Shown here: piece after piece, positions 31,934-42,559 of the stretch
Layout: the number at the start of each line of letters is the position of its first letter
Numbering within the stretch: the first letter of the stretch is position 1
NCBI GenBank assembly: GCA_009746045.1
Contig: RPFO01001162.1
Location: 917,478 to 981,477, forward strand
Reading direction: 5' to 3'
Length of the DNA: 64,000 nucleotides
Source of the DNA: Mesostigma viride
Lineage: Eukaryota > Streptophyta > Mesostigmatophyceae > Mesostigmatales > Mesostigmataceae
The notes under the pieces: generated by a model
What the model was told of the DNA's origin: nothing
The model's database searches: none
Seen by the model: only the letters and a program-made list of their open reading frames with translations
Position numbers and translations under genes: made by a program

Positions 31934-32579
31934 CTGTTGAGCCCCGTTGTACTTCTCGGTCAACAGATTTTATATTGCATTTGTGAGATGATTGTGGGTG
32001 TCCATTTTGCACACCACCCACAGCCATGCTTGAGTGCACCGTTCCTTGTGTGTGTATCAATACAGTTTGTGTTCGTATTTGATCAGTTGTGCCATTTCAT
32101 CGGGTTGTTGCATGCCATCTGAATATGTTCACTCCCCGTTGCCATTTTATCATACTAGTGTTGTGAGCTCAGAGCAATGGATGCATGATGCAGTGTTGTG
32201 ATTCAGTGTAGATATTGACGATTTTACCTTTGATCAGCATGATGGATGCTTGGCCAGCGATGGGTCGGAGGTTGACACTTGATGACCGTGATGATCATTG
32301 CCCTGAATGTTCAATATTGGTGTTTTTCTTAACATCCCAGTCGATATTTTTGCAATAAACCATGTCTCCCACGGCTCATGACATTGTGGTGCATTTTATC
32401 ATGCACCTGAGAGTGTTTCCAGCTTGTTTTGTCAGTTCCTTTCAGTACGCTTGCCCCGTACCGCTGCACGTGTTGTCTCTCCTGGCATTGCCACCTTGTC
32501 GTGTCCCACCTTGGCCTTTTCCTTCTCCGTCTCTGCTGCGGCACGCACTTCCTTGCTGCGGATGTGCATTATGCGTGCT

Positions 32580-32880
32580 TTGTGATATATCACTTCCCCT
32601 GAGTGGTTGTGATTTATCACCTTGTCACATTTTGTTTTTCTGTGGGTTTGTGACATTTTGTGACACTTTGACATTTTGTGATAGTGACGTTATCACAAAA
32701 TATGCTGGTTTTATCACGTTTGTCACGTTTTGTCACAATCATGACATGTCTCGATCACAATTTGTCACAGTTTTATCACATTTTGTCACATTTTGTCACG
32801 TTTTATCATTTTTTTATCACAAAATGTCACAAAAGTGACATTTTGTGATAAAAAAATATCACAAAATGTCACAGACCCCT
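32580..32880. repeat. Subterminal TGTGACA repeats, right end
   Basis: The counterpart of the left block in mirrored orientation: TTTTGTGACA, TTATCACAAAATGTCAC and TTTGTCACATTTTGTCAC motifs up to the terminal inverted repeat. Confidence 0.75.
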
Positions 32881-32890
32881 TCCCGGTGCA

Positions 32891-33314
32891 GTCGAGTCAT
32901 CATCATCCTCCTCCTCCGAGGAGGAGGAGGAGGAGGGGGAGGAGGGGGAGGAGGGGACGAGGGGGAGGAGGGGGAGGAGGGGGAGGAGGGGGAGGAGGGG
33001 AGGAGGAGGAGGAGGAGGAGGAGGAGGAGGAGGAGGAGGCGGAGGAGGAGGAGGAGGAGGAGGAGGAGGAGGAGGAGGAGGAGGAGGAGGAGGAGGAGGA
33101 GGAGGGGAGGAGGAGGAGGACGGGGATGACGACGAGGAGGAGGAAGATGGAGGGAGGCGAAGGGGTGATGGAAGGGCAAGGGGTGGAGGGGCAGGAGGGT
33201 CAACTCGCAGAGCGACGTCTGAGGGGAGGAAGAAGCCTGCCGCGCCCTCCAAGTCTTCCGGCTCGTCTCGACCCAAGACAGCTGCTACTCGAGCTCCGAA
33301 AGGAATAACAAAGG
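32891..33314 (+). CDS. Long exon (right part): Ser/Glu-rich, then basic
   Basis: Joined to 26080 (one CA counted) the reading is RRQPVESSSSSSSEEEEE, continuous in frame. The next 200 bases are GAG/GGA simple repeat in which the frame cannot be followed safely. The exon then encodes GGSTRRATSEGRKKPAAPSK, SSGSSRPKTAATRAPKGITK and ends at the donor GTGAGG (phase 1). STRRATS repeats the peptide encoded at 25.75 kb. Confidence 0.6.
33197..33217 (+). repeat. Second intronic-type palindrome inside coding sequence
   Basis: GGGTCAACTCGCAGAGCGAC plus G, in frame as GGSTRRATS, matching 25751-25771. Confidence 0.7.
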
Positions 33315-33429
33315 GTGAGGAAATCGCTGTTTTGGTCGTGGCATGTATCCTGAATTTTTTTTAAATTCGTTTGCAATCTATCTACGTTGACTTTAGTCCG
33401 TCGTTGATGTGCCGATTGGTTACGCGCAG

Positions 33430-33961
33430 GTAATGATGTGGTGCGGGCGAACGCTGCGGTGGGCTTCGGTCCTGCAGCTAAACTTACTGCTCAGTCTGAA
33501 GGGGTGGAAGCGAATGCGCAGAGCCAAGAGCCTTATGAGAAGCCTACGCTGTGGATGAGACTTATGGACGGGGAACAGAAACACGGAGCACCGGAGTGCT
33601 TCTGGATTGATGGACGTGGGCCGAGAACACCATGAGAAGGGCCAATGCGAGTAGGGAAAAGCAAAAGTATACCAAGTTACAGGAGGTGAAGTTGTACGGG
33701 CAGGTAGGTGGATACGATCGGAAATGGAGGGACGTTTGCATGAAGTTTTTTCCAGAAGAGACAGAGGGCGGAAAGTTGCATCGGGGCAAGTTCTGGATGC
33801 CTTTGGACTATGTGAAGAAGGTGGTGACTCTGATGGACGGAAAGAGTTGGAATGATGTGGCAAAGTGGGCACCTGCGATGTCCATCGATCCAAAGAGGAA
33901 GAAGTCCAAAACAGAAGAGCAGAAATTGGAAGCAGAAGCAAGGAGCAAGAATAAGAAGTGA
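33430..33961 (+). CDS. Terminal exon with stop codon
   Basis: The acceptor TACGCGCAG ends at 33429, phase 1 compatible with the previous donor. It encodes GNDVVRANAAVGFGPAAKLT, then WMRLMDGEQKHGAPECFWID. After a frame change near 33.60 kb it gives TMRRANASREKQKYTKLQEV, VGGYDRKWRDVCMKFFPEET, and a Lys-rich end SKTEEQKLEAEARSKNKK, with a TGA stop at 33959-33961. It is a small globular region and basic tail of unknown function. Confidence 0.65.
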
Positions 33962-34200
33962 CGTTCGAAGACTTTATTTTATGTTGGACGAGTCTTTAGT
34001 AAATTCAGTCGACTCCGTCTCAAGTGCGACGAATGTATCCATGATATTCTTCAATGAAACAATGCAATTTCACGCTAATGTAAAGTTTTTATGTCACACG
34101 AGACTTACAATGAGATAAATACCCACAAATTGTAATATTTACGTGAAATTTATACGTTCGCAAGCCAAAATTCAAGATTTTTGCCTCAAAATTGAAGGAA
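33962..34200. other. Downstream AT-rich sequence of the large gene
   Basis: AT-rich, non-coding, presumably the 3' untranslated region and terminator zone. There is no unique AATAAA signal I would insist on. Confidence 0.4.
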
Positions 34201-34229
34201 AAGTGTCACACACTTGGCTTGGACCGCGG

Positions 34230-36095
34230 AACATTCGAAGTGGGCCCGGCCTGCAGCTTCGCCAGGCTCAGGTCCGGCAGGCAGCGGTGACACTAGTCGC
34301 GCACTGGTGGTCGCCCCGCACCCCCCCGGGCTCAATGCCTCGCGCCATCGACGGCATCGCCTGACCCTAAGCGCGCACCCGCTCCGCCGACAAACCAGGA
34401 GGGTCTTCACGCCCCTCAGAACCGCGCTTTCGGCCTGAACCTTTCAAGGTCGATGATCACGACTGGACCAACATGTCCCCGGCAATTACTGCATGCCCTG
34501 CGTTCACATCTTCTTCGGGGACCGTACGCCTCGCTTTACGACCTGTGCCTCCATCTCCACATGTACAGCATCGACCGCCTCATCTGCTCGGACGGCAGCT
34601 CAGTGGTGGCACAACACCAGCACTCTGTTCGGGTGCAACCGCCCCCACCTCCAGTGCTCACGCCATCCTCAACTCTCTTCTCATGCGCTCTGATGGCGAG
34701 ATCTGGGCTCAATCCATCTCCGCCCCCACACTCCGCTCCATCCTTACGGAAGCCTTCCAGCAGCACGCACGTGACCCCCCTTGCTGCCGACGTAAGTAGC
34801 AGCACTGGGCGGCACGTTCGCTGCTGAGCTTCGATCCTCACCTTTCCACCACCGTCGGCCTCCACCTCCACTACCATGCATTTCCGCCTCCACTGCCGAC
34901 ATCACGGGCCCAGCTCCTCGACCACGACCAGCGCCTGAGTCCCTGAAGCCACCGCCACCGCGGCTTGAGTGCATGAGAGCTTGCATGCATGACACCGCCG
35001 GCCTCACCGCCCAGGCGGTGAAGGACATCGCTGCCCAGCCGGCACCTGCTCGGGCCCGGCCGGCGATGCTCCCTCCACCTGGGCGGACTTGCATCATACC
35101 ACCTCCGCCACCTCCACCATCGCGGCACAGCTCAAGCTTAAGCCCTCGACCTTCGCGAGGAGGCCGACATCACCCAGCGCAGCCACAATGTCACTCGTCA
35201 AGCACTTCGACCAGCCGGCAGGTGAGACCTCGACGAGCCTTCTCACGGCATTTAAGCGCGACATTCTTGCCCCCATGCATATGCAACTCACTGGTGAGCT
35301 GCGGATGTCAGTCGGCTGCATGTCCGCCTCCCCCGCGCGCGGGGTAAGGCTGGCCCGGCACCCGTGCTCCTCACTAGCTTTAAGTACATGGCGGACAAGC
35401 TGTCGTTCCTTAAATGCCGCAAGAAGCTCTCGGCCGGGTCTCGCCTCACGCTGCATGTGGACGACGACTTGACCCTGGCCCAGCAACAGCGGCGAAGCGA
35501 GCTATGGCCGACCTACCTTCAGCTCCGGCAGAGCGCAGGGGGGAAGCCGGTATACTGGAGGGGGGCAGTCATCCACGTTGACCACAAGCCGATGGCAGGC
35601 CCCTCCTGCCACCTCATACTAGGGAATATATACCAGTATTGTAGTAGATAATTAGTCAGGCTTAGCCTAGCATGCATATGTGGCCCACGCACATGTGCGC
35701 CCATAATGGCCCCCATGGATGATGCCTCCAGACTTTAGCCACGCCCTGCCTGTAATGGGACCTCCCATGGATGTTGCACTAATAAGAATTTAGTCATGCT
35801 ATGCCTACTATTATGCAGAGAGACGCTCTCTGTCGAGACGCCATGCCCTAGCTCTTGTATAGCCATGATGATCTTCCTCCCCCGTGCCGGAATCCCCTTA
35901 GTTGGGTTGCATGAACCCGAGACAGCATGGTGGTGCCGGTGCCCTTGAGGCACCTAGAGCAAGTGTTGCTTACGTACATTCCACTCTTGCAGGAAGTAGC
36001 CCAGAATGTATTAAAAGCCATATGCCCCGCTTCTCCGGGATATGTCAGCTACATGTACTCCCAACGGAGTTATGCTACTAATTAATGAATGAATT
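34230..36095 (+). mobile_element. L1-like LINE fragment: decayed ORF1, 3' region and tail
   Basis: Frames between 34.45 and 35.65 kb resemble ORF1 of the LINE at 5712. Especially clear are LTLHVDDDLTLAQQQRRSEL, WPTYLQLRQ and KPVYWRGAVIHVDHKP at 35.43-35.60 kb, aligned with the ORF1p C-terminus. The frame is broken several times. The 3' region ends AACGGAGTTATGCTACT followed by AATTAATGAATGAATT (about 36065-36095). It belongs to a LINE group related to, but distinct from, the ORF1-only element. Confidence 0.7.
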
Positions 36096-36129
36096 ATCTA
36101 CATCTATTCTAAATCTATCAACTCAAGCC

Positions 36130-36900
36130 ACAAACATCAGCTCTACCCTAGGGGACCTCTAGGCGAGGAGCTGGGCGGTGAGGGCGTCGGTGCCTCGGTG
36201 GTGGTGGCGGTGGAGCTATAGGCGAGGTCGAGCTTCAGTTGGAGGTGGCGGTGGTGGTGGAGCTAGGAGAGGAGGGGAAGCTCGGCAGCCAGCGTGCCGC
36301 CCATCATGGCCGCCACATCTGCGGCGAGGGGTGTCTATAGTGCTGCACGAGGGCCTGGTTGATGATGGAGTGGATTTCGGAGGTCGGAATGCATGGTTCA
36401 AGTGGGAGCCCAGATCTCGGCGACAGAGCGCCCGAGGAGCCGGGATCGCAGAGGGCGAGGAGCTGAAGGCGGGGGCGGGGGAAGCTGGGTAGATCCGGCG
36501 CGAAACTCACGTACCCGCGACCACGCGGCCAGGCGGAATGAGGGCGACCTTGGACGTAAAGGTGCTGCATGGCACAGGGCAAGAAGCGAGGTGCGCGACC
36601 CGTAGAACAGCAGGGCGCTCATGAGCTGGGTGGGCGGGCTTGACCACCATATGTGGCTGACGTGACGTCAAAGTCGATTTCTTTCCATGCAGCTCGGCTC
36701 GGCAGGGGGCGGATCCTCAGGGCAGCGGCTGCGTTTACTGAGGCTCAGGCGATGCAGAGGGCGAGGACTGAAGCCCGGGAGGGGGCTGGGCAACCACCAG
36801 TGCGCGACTAGTGTCACCGCTGCCTTCCGGGCCTGAGCCTGGGCGAAGCTGCAGCCGGAGCTAGCTGCAGACGTATTTTCAGGGCTTAGCGCAGCCGCCA
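36130..36900 (-). mobile_element. Inverted LINE 5' fragment
   Basis: The segment 36735-36870 is the reverse complement of 34240-34370 (shared CAGCTTCGCCCAGGCTCAG, GACACTAGTCGCGCACTGG and similar). The GGTGGTGG-rich 36170-36300 part resembles the antisense of the Pro-rich ORF1 leader. It lies head-to-head with the fragment on its left. Either two insertions or an inverted 5' structure made during retrotransposition could produce it. Confidence 0.55.
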
Positions 36901-37138
36901 GGCTGAGTTGCGTGGAAGAGCGTTTGCTCGTCATATATATTGCGTTATAGCTTCGGAAAATTATATCAGTGTGTGCGTCTTACAAAGACGAAGCGATTGT
37001 GATATTTGAATGGCCGAATTCGGTGCCCAAACGTGAAATTTATGAGCTCCGCCGACGGTCAGCTAGCCATGGCTATATCTCGATCGTGGCTCGTGGCTCA
37101 TGGCAAGGATAGATGGAGGGCCATATTTTAGACTAACT

Positions 37139-37667
37139 GTGGTACGGTGTGCTCTGACCACCGGTTGGTGCGTGCGACCATTCGACTCCGGTTCCACGCC
37201 GGCCACCAAGCGCCGCGCCCCACTGAGTGGCCCGGCGTCCTGACTGGACTAGCTGCGCTACGTCCGGTCCGGCGTGGGGATCCTGAGGACTGGACGGACG
37301 CCGAGCACGAGCTGCAGAACAGGTGCATACCTGGCGGCCCTGGACGCCCACTGAGGCGGACGTCGACGCGCTGGCCGCAAGGGTGCTCCCAAAGCTGCCA
37401 TTTTGCGGGCTTTGCGGCCCGCGCCCCATTGTGGTTGCTGGCGGCCCGGCACCTGCCAGTCATGCCCCGCCGACCGGACGCCCCGCCGGGCCCGCTCTAC
37501 CGCCAGGACCCCATGATATGATTGATATCATGGGGTCCTGCATGGCGGTAGAGCGGGCCGGGGCGTCGGCGGGGCATGACCGGCAGGTGATCCTGGCCGC
37601 CCGGCCGGCACCGGCCGCCTCAAGCGTATAACCGGGACCCGCTGCTGAAACCGGTCGGCTCATGCAA
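37139..37667 (+). mobile_element. L1-like LINE ORF2: endonuclease end
   Basis: The translation CSDHRLVRATIRLRFH holds the SDH motif that closes the AP-endonuclease (EEP) domain of L1 ORF2. It is followed by sequence typical of the endonuclease-RT linker. Frame breaks are frequent. It includes an inverted duplication (37438-37602) and is cut at 37668 by a TTAA element. Confidence 0.65.
37438..37602. repeat. About 80-bp-arm inverted duplication
   Basis: The left arm (about 37438-37519) includes GGCACCTGCCAGTCATGCCC, CGCTCTACCGCCAGGAC and CCCATGATAT. The right arm (about 37524-37602) mirrors it with small differences. The spacer is only a few bases, ending in the perfect ATGATAT/ATATCAT turn. 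The result is a long snap-back structure within LINE sequence. Confidence 0.85.
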
Positions 37668-39395
37668 TTAACTCGTCGTCTGTCCCAACTCAGTCCTCAC
37701 AGGAGGACTGAGTTGACAATTTTCAACCGCATGTAGCGACTAGGTGGGGGGTCCATCCCAAATGTTTTGATGTGGATCGGGGGTGTACTAGATGTCATTT
37801 TGTTGGCAAAAATACTGCATATGTGAAAACTTGACCCGAACACCTGAAAATTACACGGACGATGGGCACCCCTCGCGAATTTGCATTTTTCGGGATAAGA
37901 ACGAGTGGGAAAAATTCAATCAAATCCTCGTGCATGAAGAAAAAATATAGGCATGTAAACAATATAGTTCTTGAAACGAGGAAAAAAACTGGGCTCGATT
38001 TGGCCACTGCAACTGCCTGAAACAATTAAAAAACTCTCAGTCCTCAGGAGAGGAATGGGGCTTTTGCTAACTTTGCTAGCATGTAAGTGCGGTCATACTA
38101 CACACCACCGTGGCCACCAACCATCCCAATCAACTCATTTCCCTTCAAGCATTACAGGACAACACACTTGCATCATCATACTTCAGGTATATCATACCTT
38201 ATCATGTAGTGAGAGCCTATGCATGCATGTAGGGAATGGGCTTGGATACCCTACCAACAAAGGGTTATGTTATAAGTGTCAACCACCAATATAATGGGTA
38301 GGTTAAGCATATTTCCATTGTTTCTAACAACAATAGATATGGCTATAACTGTTTTGCCTTGCCATGATGTGGCCAACATAGTTGCTGGCACATGATGGCA
38401 GTGGTTTGTCACCAAGACTTTTCACTCACCCGTAAAAGCTTGAATGCACCCTTGACGCGGCCCGTGGCCTCAAAATCATGCAGTATGAACGTAGCAAAAG
38501 AATAACTAACATCTATGAAGGTGTTTAAACCTGCACAGCTCCTAAAACCCTGCACAACTACACTGGGTCAAGGCAAATGCCTGATAACATCATCTGAAAA
38601 GGGGGTTTTAGAGAGGGCAGGCAACGGTCAAGAAAGAGCATCAAGACTTGAACCTGACAACGCCTCGCAAGCTTAAACTCATGTACGAACATCAAGAAAC
38701 GAAGAGGCAACGATTATCCGGCTTTACCTGGCACGGCTAGCGTTACCTTGGCCCAGGCGGTGCCCGCAAAAGTGGCACTTTGCGGCACATAGACCATGAC
38801 GTGACAGAATGGTCGAAATACTCAAATCTATACTGTCACTCAATTTATTCTAATACAATGCATGTTAAAATGTAGAAAGAAACCTATCAGCCATTGAAAT
38901 TGCGCCGGAAAGCAAGCGCAGTCATCAATTCCGTCGACCTGCCTTATCGCCGTTTTTTCCAGCAAGAACAGTGCCGACACCGGGTAAATCGCATCCCCGC
39001 GAGCTAAAAATGTATTTTTATCATCTTTAGGGCATGTTAAATCTATTTCCTGAGTTTGGACAGCTAACTCGTCCGCAAACGTAAACTGCATGCATGGGCG
39101 CGAGCCGCCATGGCTAGGTCGTGCATTTCCGGAACTCGCGTTTCACGTGGAAAAGTACCCTTACCACCTGTACTTTGACCGTACATTTAGCCGCTCATAC
39201 CAAATCCAAAAAAATCGCAAAAATATGTCCAAGAAAGATCTTTTCACGTAGTATTTGAATAAATTTTGAGAGAATTTTTTTGTCAAACATTCTGACCGGG
39301 GCGAATTTTCTACGAAACCCAAAAACTCGGTCCTCTAGAGAGGACTGAGTTCAACTCAGTCCTCCGTAGAGGACCAGGGACAGACGACGAGTTAA
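37668..39395. mobile_element. Second TTAA-flanked DNA element, 1.73 kb
   Basis: The terminal inverted repeats with TTAA are TTAACTCGTCGTCTGTCCC at 37668-37686 and its complement at 39377-39395. Each end continues into CAACTCAGTCCTC hairpins (37685-37714 and 39324-39375). The interior 38.0-39.18 kb is homologous, reversed, to 13.0-14.1 kb of the element in intron 8, although the terminal repeats differ. There is no transposase. It is inserted in degraded LINE ORF2. Confidence 0.8.
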
Positions 39396-39561
39396 GGCCG
39401 CCCTTGTGGAGGCCTACGGCACATGCTCATGACGCCTAGAGGCGGCCCAGTGCATCGCGGATGCCAAGAAGGCCTGCCAAGCTCGCAACCATGCAGGGCA
39501 AGGACATGTGGTACCACCTCGACCGGCTCGGCGGCCAGCGTCAGTGCACCCCGGTGGAGCA
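39396..39561 (+). mobile_element. LINE ORF2 linker segment
   Basis: It continues the LINE broken at 37668, with peptides such as ALVEAYGTC, AAQCIADAKKACQARN and YHLDRLGGQR in different frames. It is cut by the LTR element at 39562 and resumes at 41711. Confidence 0.5.
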
Positions 39562-40202
39562 TGTCAGAGGTGAATTTCACCCTGTGTGCCCAACTGCCTG
39601 CCGTTAATATATTTCATATAGGCCATCCATTGTAAACGGAGGTATTAGGGTTGCGTCCCTAATAATCGCACCCGCCTGCCGTATTTGTGGCCATAATTAA
39701 TATCGGCAGAGTATTATGCAGTGTTGGGGCAGTGAGCACGTGTCATGTTACGGCTCATGATTTGGTCACGGAGTGACTAAGATATTAGTGCCGAAGCTAC
39801 GAGAACCGGCACATTATATCAAGACTTGTACGTTCAGGGTCCTACGACCTATAGCTAGCGTACTATTCAGTCGTACTACTCGACTAGAGAGTGTTAACGG
39901 AATCTGGCTAGCGTAACGCATTCTCAGCACATTTCAGATAAGCTACGCAATCTTTGTGCCAGCCTGTCGAGCACTCACTCTTTGTGCACCTTTGTGCATA
40001 AGAGGAAGACGCAACCTACGTTGCACTTACCTAAGGTCTGAGCCATGAGTTATGGCTGACGCTTATGGTCCCCACCCGGGAGCCACATCATGGTTTTGGT
40101 GGACAAACGGTGGTAGTCCGGGATTTAATATGCAATGATAATAAAGCGTAATCTTTAATTGTCACTATCGTTTTCGACCTACAAGTCTCAATATTTCTGA
40201 CA
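39562..40202 (+). repeat. Left LTR
   Basis: 641 bp, with TG...CA ends inside the 7-bp inverted pair TGTCAGA/TCTGACA. Confidence 0.9.
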
Positions 40203-41064
40203 CAAAACCATTACAGAAAAACCTTAGGGTTAAGATGAAGAACGTGACATGCTACGAATTAGCGAGATACGCAAGTAACGTCATGGAATATTACCCGGAA
40301 GTTCGCGGCATTGTTGTTGGCAAGCCGCACACTCGGCCTGGAAGAGGCCAGTCGGCCGCGGCCTACAGAGCCGCTGGGCCATATATTTCCTGATTCCAGC
40401 AAAAGCACCAGATTTCGTGAGTGCAGCTGCGGCAGACATGCCGATTGAAGGCTGGCGCTACAGAAGATCCAAGTTCAATCCATGCCAGGAGCGAACGTGA
40501 GCCGAAAATGAGCTTTGTGGTTATCTTTTTTGGGTGCGGTTGGAAGGCGCTGTTTCGCTCGAGTTTTAAGTGCTCGATCTTTATGCGAATTGAGCCGGCG
40601 GCATCGGGGATCCCGGAGCCGAGAAGCCAGCGCTGTCTATGGAAATGAAGAGGTCGGAATTTTTTGATTCCGATGCCCTTTTTGGTTATTGCTTATCCTT
40701 TTGAAAGCATGGGGGGGGGCGCATTGTGCCCCGCGTTGGCATGCTTGTGCATGTCATAATTCTCCTTTATGTTCATGCCCAATGGGTACATTGGTTCATC
40801 GTGATCAAGCTTCCTGGGTAAGGGGAATGTGCTGGTTATCATACCTAGCAAGTCCTACCAACTACCAACAAGGGGGGCATTTTGATACCATTGGATTTAC
40901 CAGAGCGTGTACCGGCTTAAGTTGAACAAGGGGTGTGTGAGAGCCACTTTATACCTGGCTGCCCCACCCAGCTTTTTAGGCTCTTGCCTGAATTGAGCGG
41001 GGAGAAACTGTTGGCCCTATTGTACCTGCATAGTGTCTTCACTTTAGGCATTGTGCAAGGGGGG

Positions 41065-41705
41065 TGTCAGAGGTGAATTTCACCCTGTGTGCCCAACTGC
41101 CTGCCGTTAATATATTTCATATAGGCCATCCATTGTAAACGGAGGTATTAGGGTTGCGTCCCTAATAATCGCACCCGCCTGCCGTATTTGTGGCCATAAT
41201 TAATATCGGCAGAGTATTATGCAGTGTTGGGGCAGTGAGCACGTGTCATGTTACGGCTCATGATTTGGTCACGGAGTGACTAAGATATTAGTGCCGAAGC
41301 TACGAGAACCGGCACATTATATCAAGACTTGTACGTTCAGGGTCCTACGACCTATAGCTAGCGTACTATTCAGTCGTACTACTCGACTAGAGAGTGTTAA
41401 CGGAATCTGGCTAGCGTAACGCATTCTCAGCACATTTCAGATAAGCTACGCAATCTTTGTGCCAGCCTGTCGAGCACTCACTCTTTGTGCACCTTTGTGC
41501 ATAAGAGGAAGACGCAACCTACGTTGCACTTACCTAAGGTCTGAGCCATGAGTTATGGCTGACGCTTATGGTCCCCACCCGGGAGCCACATCATGGTTTT
41601 GGTGGACAAACGGTGGTAGTCCGGGATTTAATATGCAATGATAATAAAGCGTAATCTTTAATTGTCACTATCGTTTTCGACCTACAAGTCTCAATATTTC
41701 TGACA
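41065..41705 (+). repeat. Right LTR
   Basis: Same length and apparently same sequence as the left LTR, directly preceded by a purine tract. Confidence 0.9.
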
Positions 41706-42559
41706 GAGCACACGGGGAACGGTGCGGCGCCGGTCAGCCTTGACCGCTGCATGTTGGCCCACAAATTATGTTTCCTTGACAGCTAGGTGGGGCTCGCGCC
41801 CCCCCCCCCGCCGCTTCACCCCGAGACGGCCGCCGGCGGCGTCTCGGTGTTGCCGGACCAGGCGGACCTCCCCCGCGCCGCCTGCTGCGCCCCCCTCCTC
41901 GGCCGCGCGGCCCGCTCCTCCAGTTTATTTACTCGGTCCAATAATTCAGTGTTTTTCTTTGACAGTTCCGTATTTTGATTTGATAATTGCTGGTATTTAG
42001 AAGACCAATTGTTATTTTGCTCAAGTAGTAGTTCCTGATTCTTGCCGTGTAAACTAGCAATTAGCTTATGTAATGCGGACTACCAAGTCCCCGCCCGTTG
42101 AAGGAGGGCTGCCGGCTTGGGCACCACCAATGATGTCGTCCACCGGCCTTCACTTTGGAGCTGGATTGGTCCGTGGTCGGCGCGCCCTTAATTGCTGAGT
42201 CGCCTGCGGTACGACGCGGTGGTCTGTGCCGACCACTCAGTGACCTTTAGGCTGAGCTGCTGAAGACCCCCCGACCTGGCGGCGCGGGAGCTTCTGCTGC
42301 ATGGTGTTCTGCAACCGTGTTCTGAGCTCTGATGAGCCTCTGCCTGCTGAGTGCATGGCAGACGGCCATCGGAGTCATGCTGTACAAGAAGGGCTCTGCT
42401 GCTGACCCCGGTAACTATCAGCTAGATCGGGGTGTCTGCCCGCCGATCCAGAGCGCCGCGCTGAAGGTCTTCATGCGCATGATGCTGCATGTCAGGCTCC
42501 GCGCCTCGCTGGACCCACACCTGGGTGAGTCTCATGCAGGTGGGTTTCCGTCGCACGTA

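Larger units (their letters stand above)
26081..32888. mobile_element. 6.8-kb TIR DNA element (CMC/CACTA-like) inside an exon
   Basis: The ends are perfect 13-bp inverted repeats, CACCGGGAAGGGG and CCCCTTCCCGGTG. They are flanked by a 2-bp CA duplication (26079-26080 and 32889-32890). Both ends carry hundreds of bases of short subterminal repeats built on TGTGACA, TTTTGTGA and their complements (26095-26700 and 32580-32880), the architecture of CACTA-type elements. Ends starting with CAC and a 2-bp duplication would suit the CMC superfamily. I could not identify a transposase, although short exon-like pieces occur (for example an acidic C-terminus ending at 31933). It also carries a LINE 3' fragment at 27.7-27.9 kb. 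Confidence 0.7.
8959..33961 (+). other. Large multi-exon host gene of unknown function carrying three transposon insertions
   Basis: I infer one transcription unit from a chain of exons joined by consensus GT-AG borders, mostly phase 0. Segments: 8959-10431, 10591-10653, 10823-10894, 11046-12112 (with an internal frame change), 12230-12283, 12399-12452, 12584-12721, 20918-21435, 21608-21670, 21840-22650 continuing at 23428-23776, 24109-26080 continuing at 32891-33314, and 33430-33961 with the stop. The 5' exons are not found. The product would be several thousand residues: an SP/K-rich N-terminus, a charged coiled coil, alternating folded and acidic segments, and a Lys-rich end. I recognise no catalytic domain. 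Composition suggests a nuclear protein. Several frame changes, mostly at G runs, mean either assembly indels or a decaying copy. Confidence 0.65.
39562..41705 (+). mobile_element. Non-autonomous LTR retrotransposon (TRIM/LARD-like)
   Basis: Two 641-bp direct repeats (39562-40202 and 41065-41705) begin TGTCAGA and end TCTGACA and look identical by eye. They are flanked by the 5-bp duplication GAGCA (39557-39561 and 41706-41710). The 862-bp interior encodes no gag or pol product. A purine tract (AAGGGGGG) precedes the right LTR; a primer-binding site is not obvious. LTR identity implies a very recent insertion. It looks whole as a non-coding element and would have depended on another element's proteins. 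Confidence 0.9.

Noticed and set aside
32930-33120. Poly-Gly, poly-Glu and poly-Arg frames
   Set aside because: It is a GGA/GAG simple repeat, open in several frames. It is kept only as the uncertain middle of an exon.
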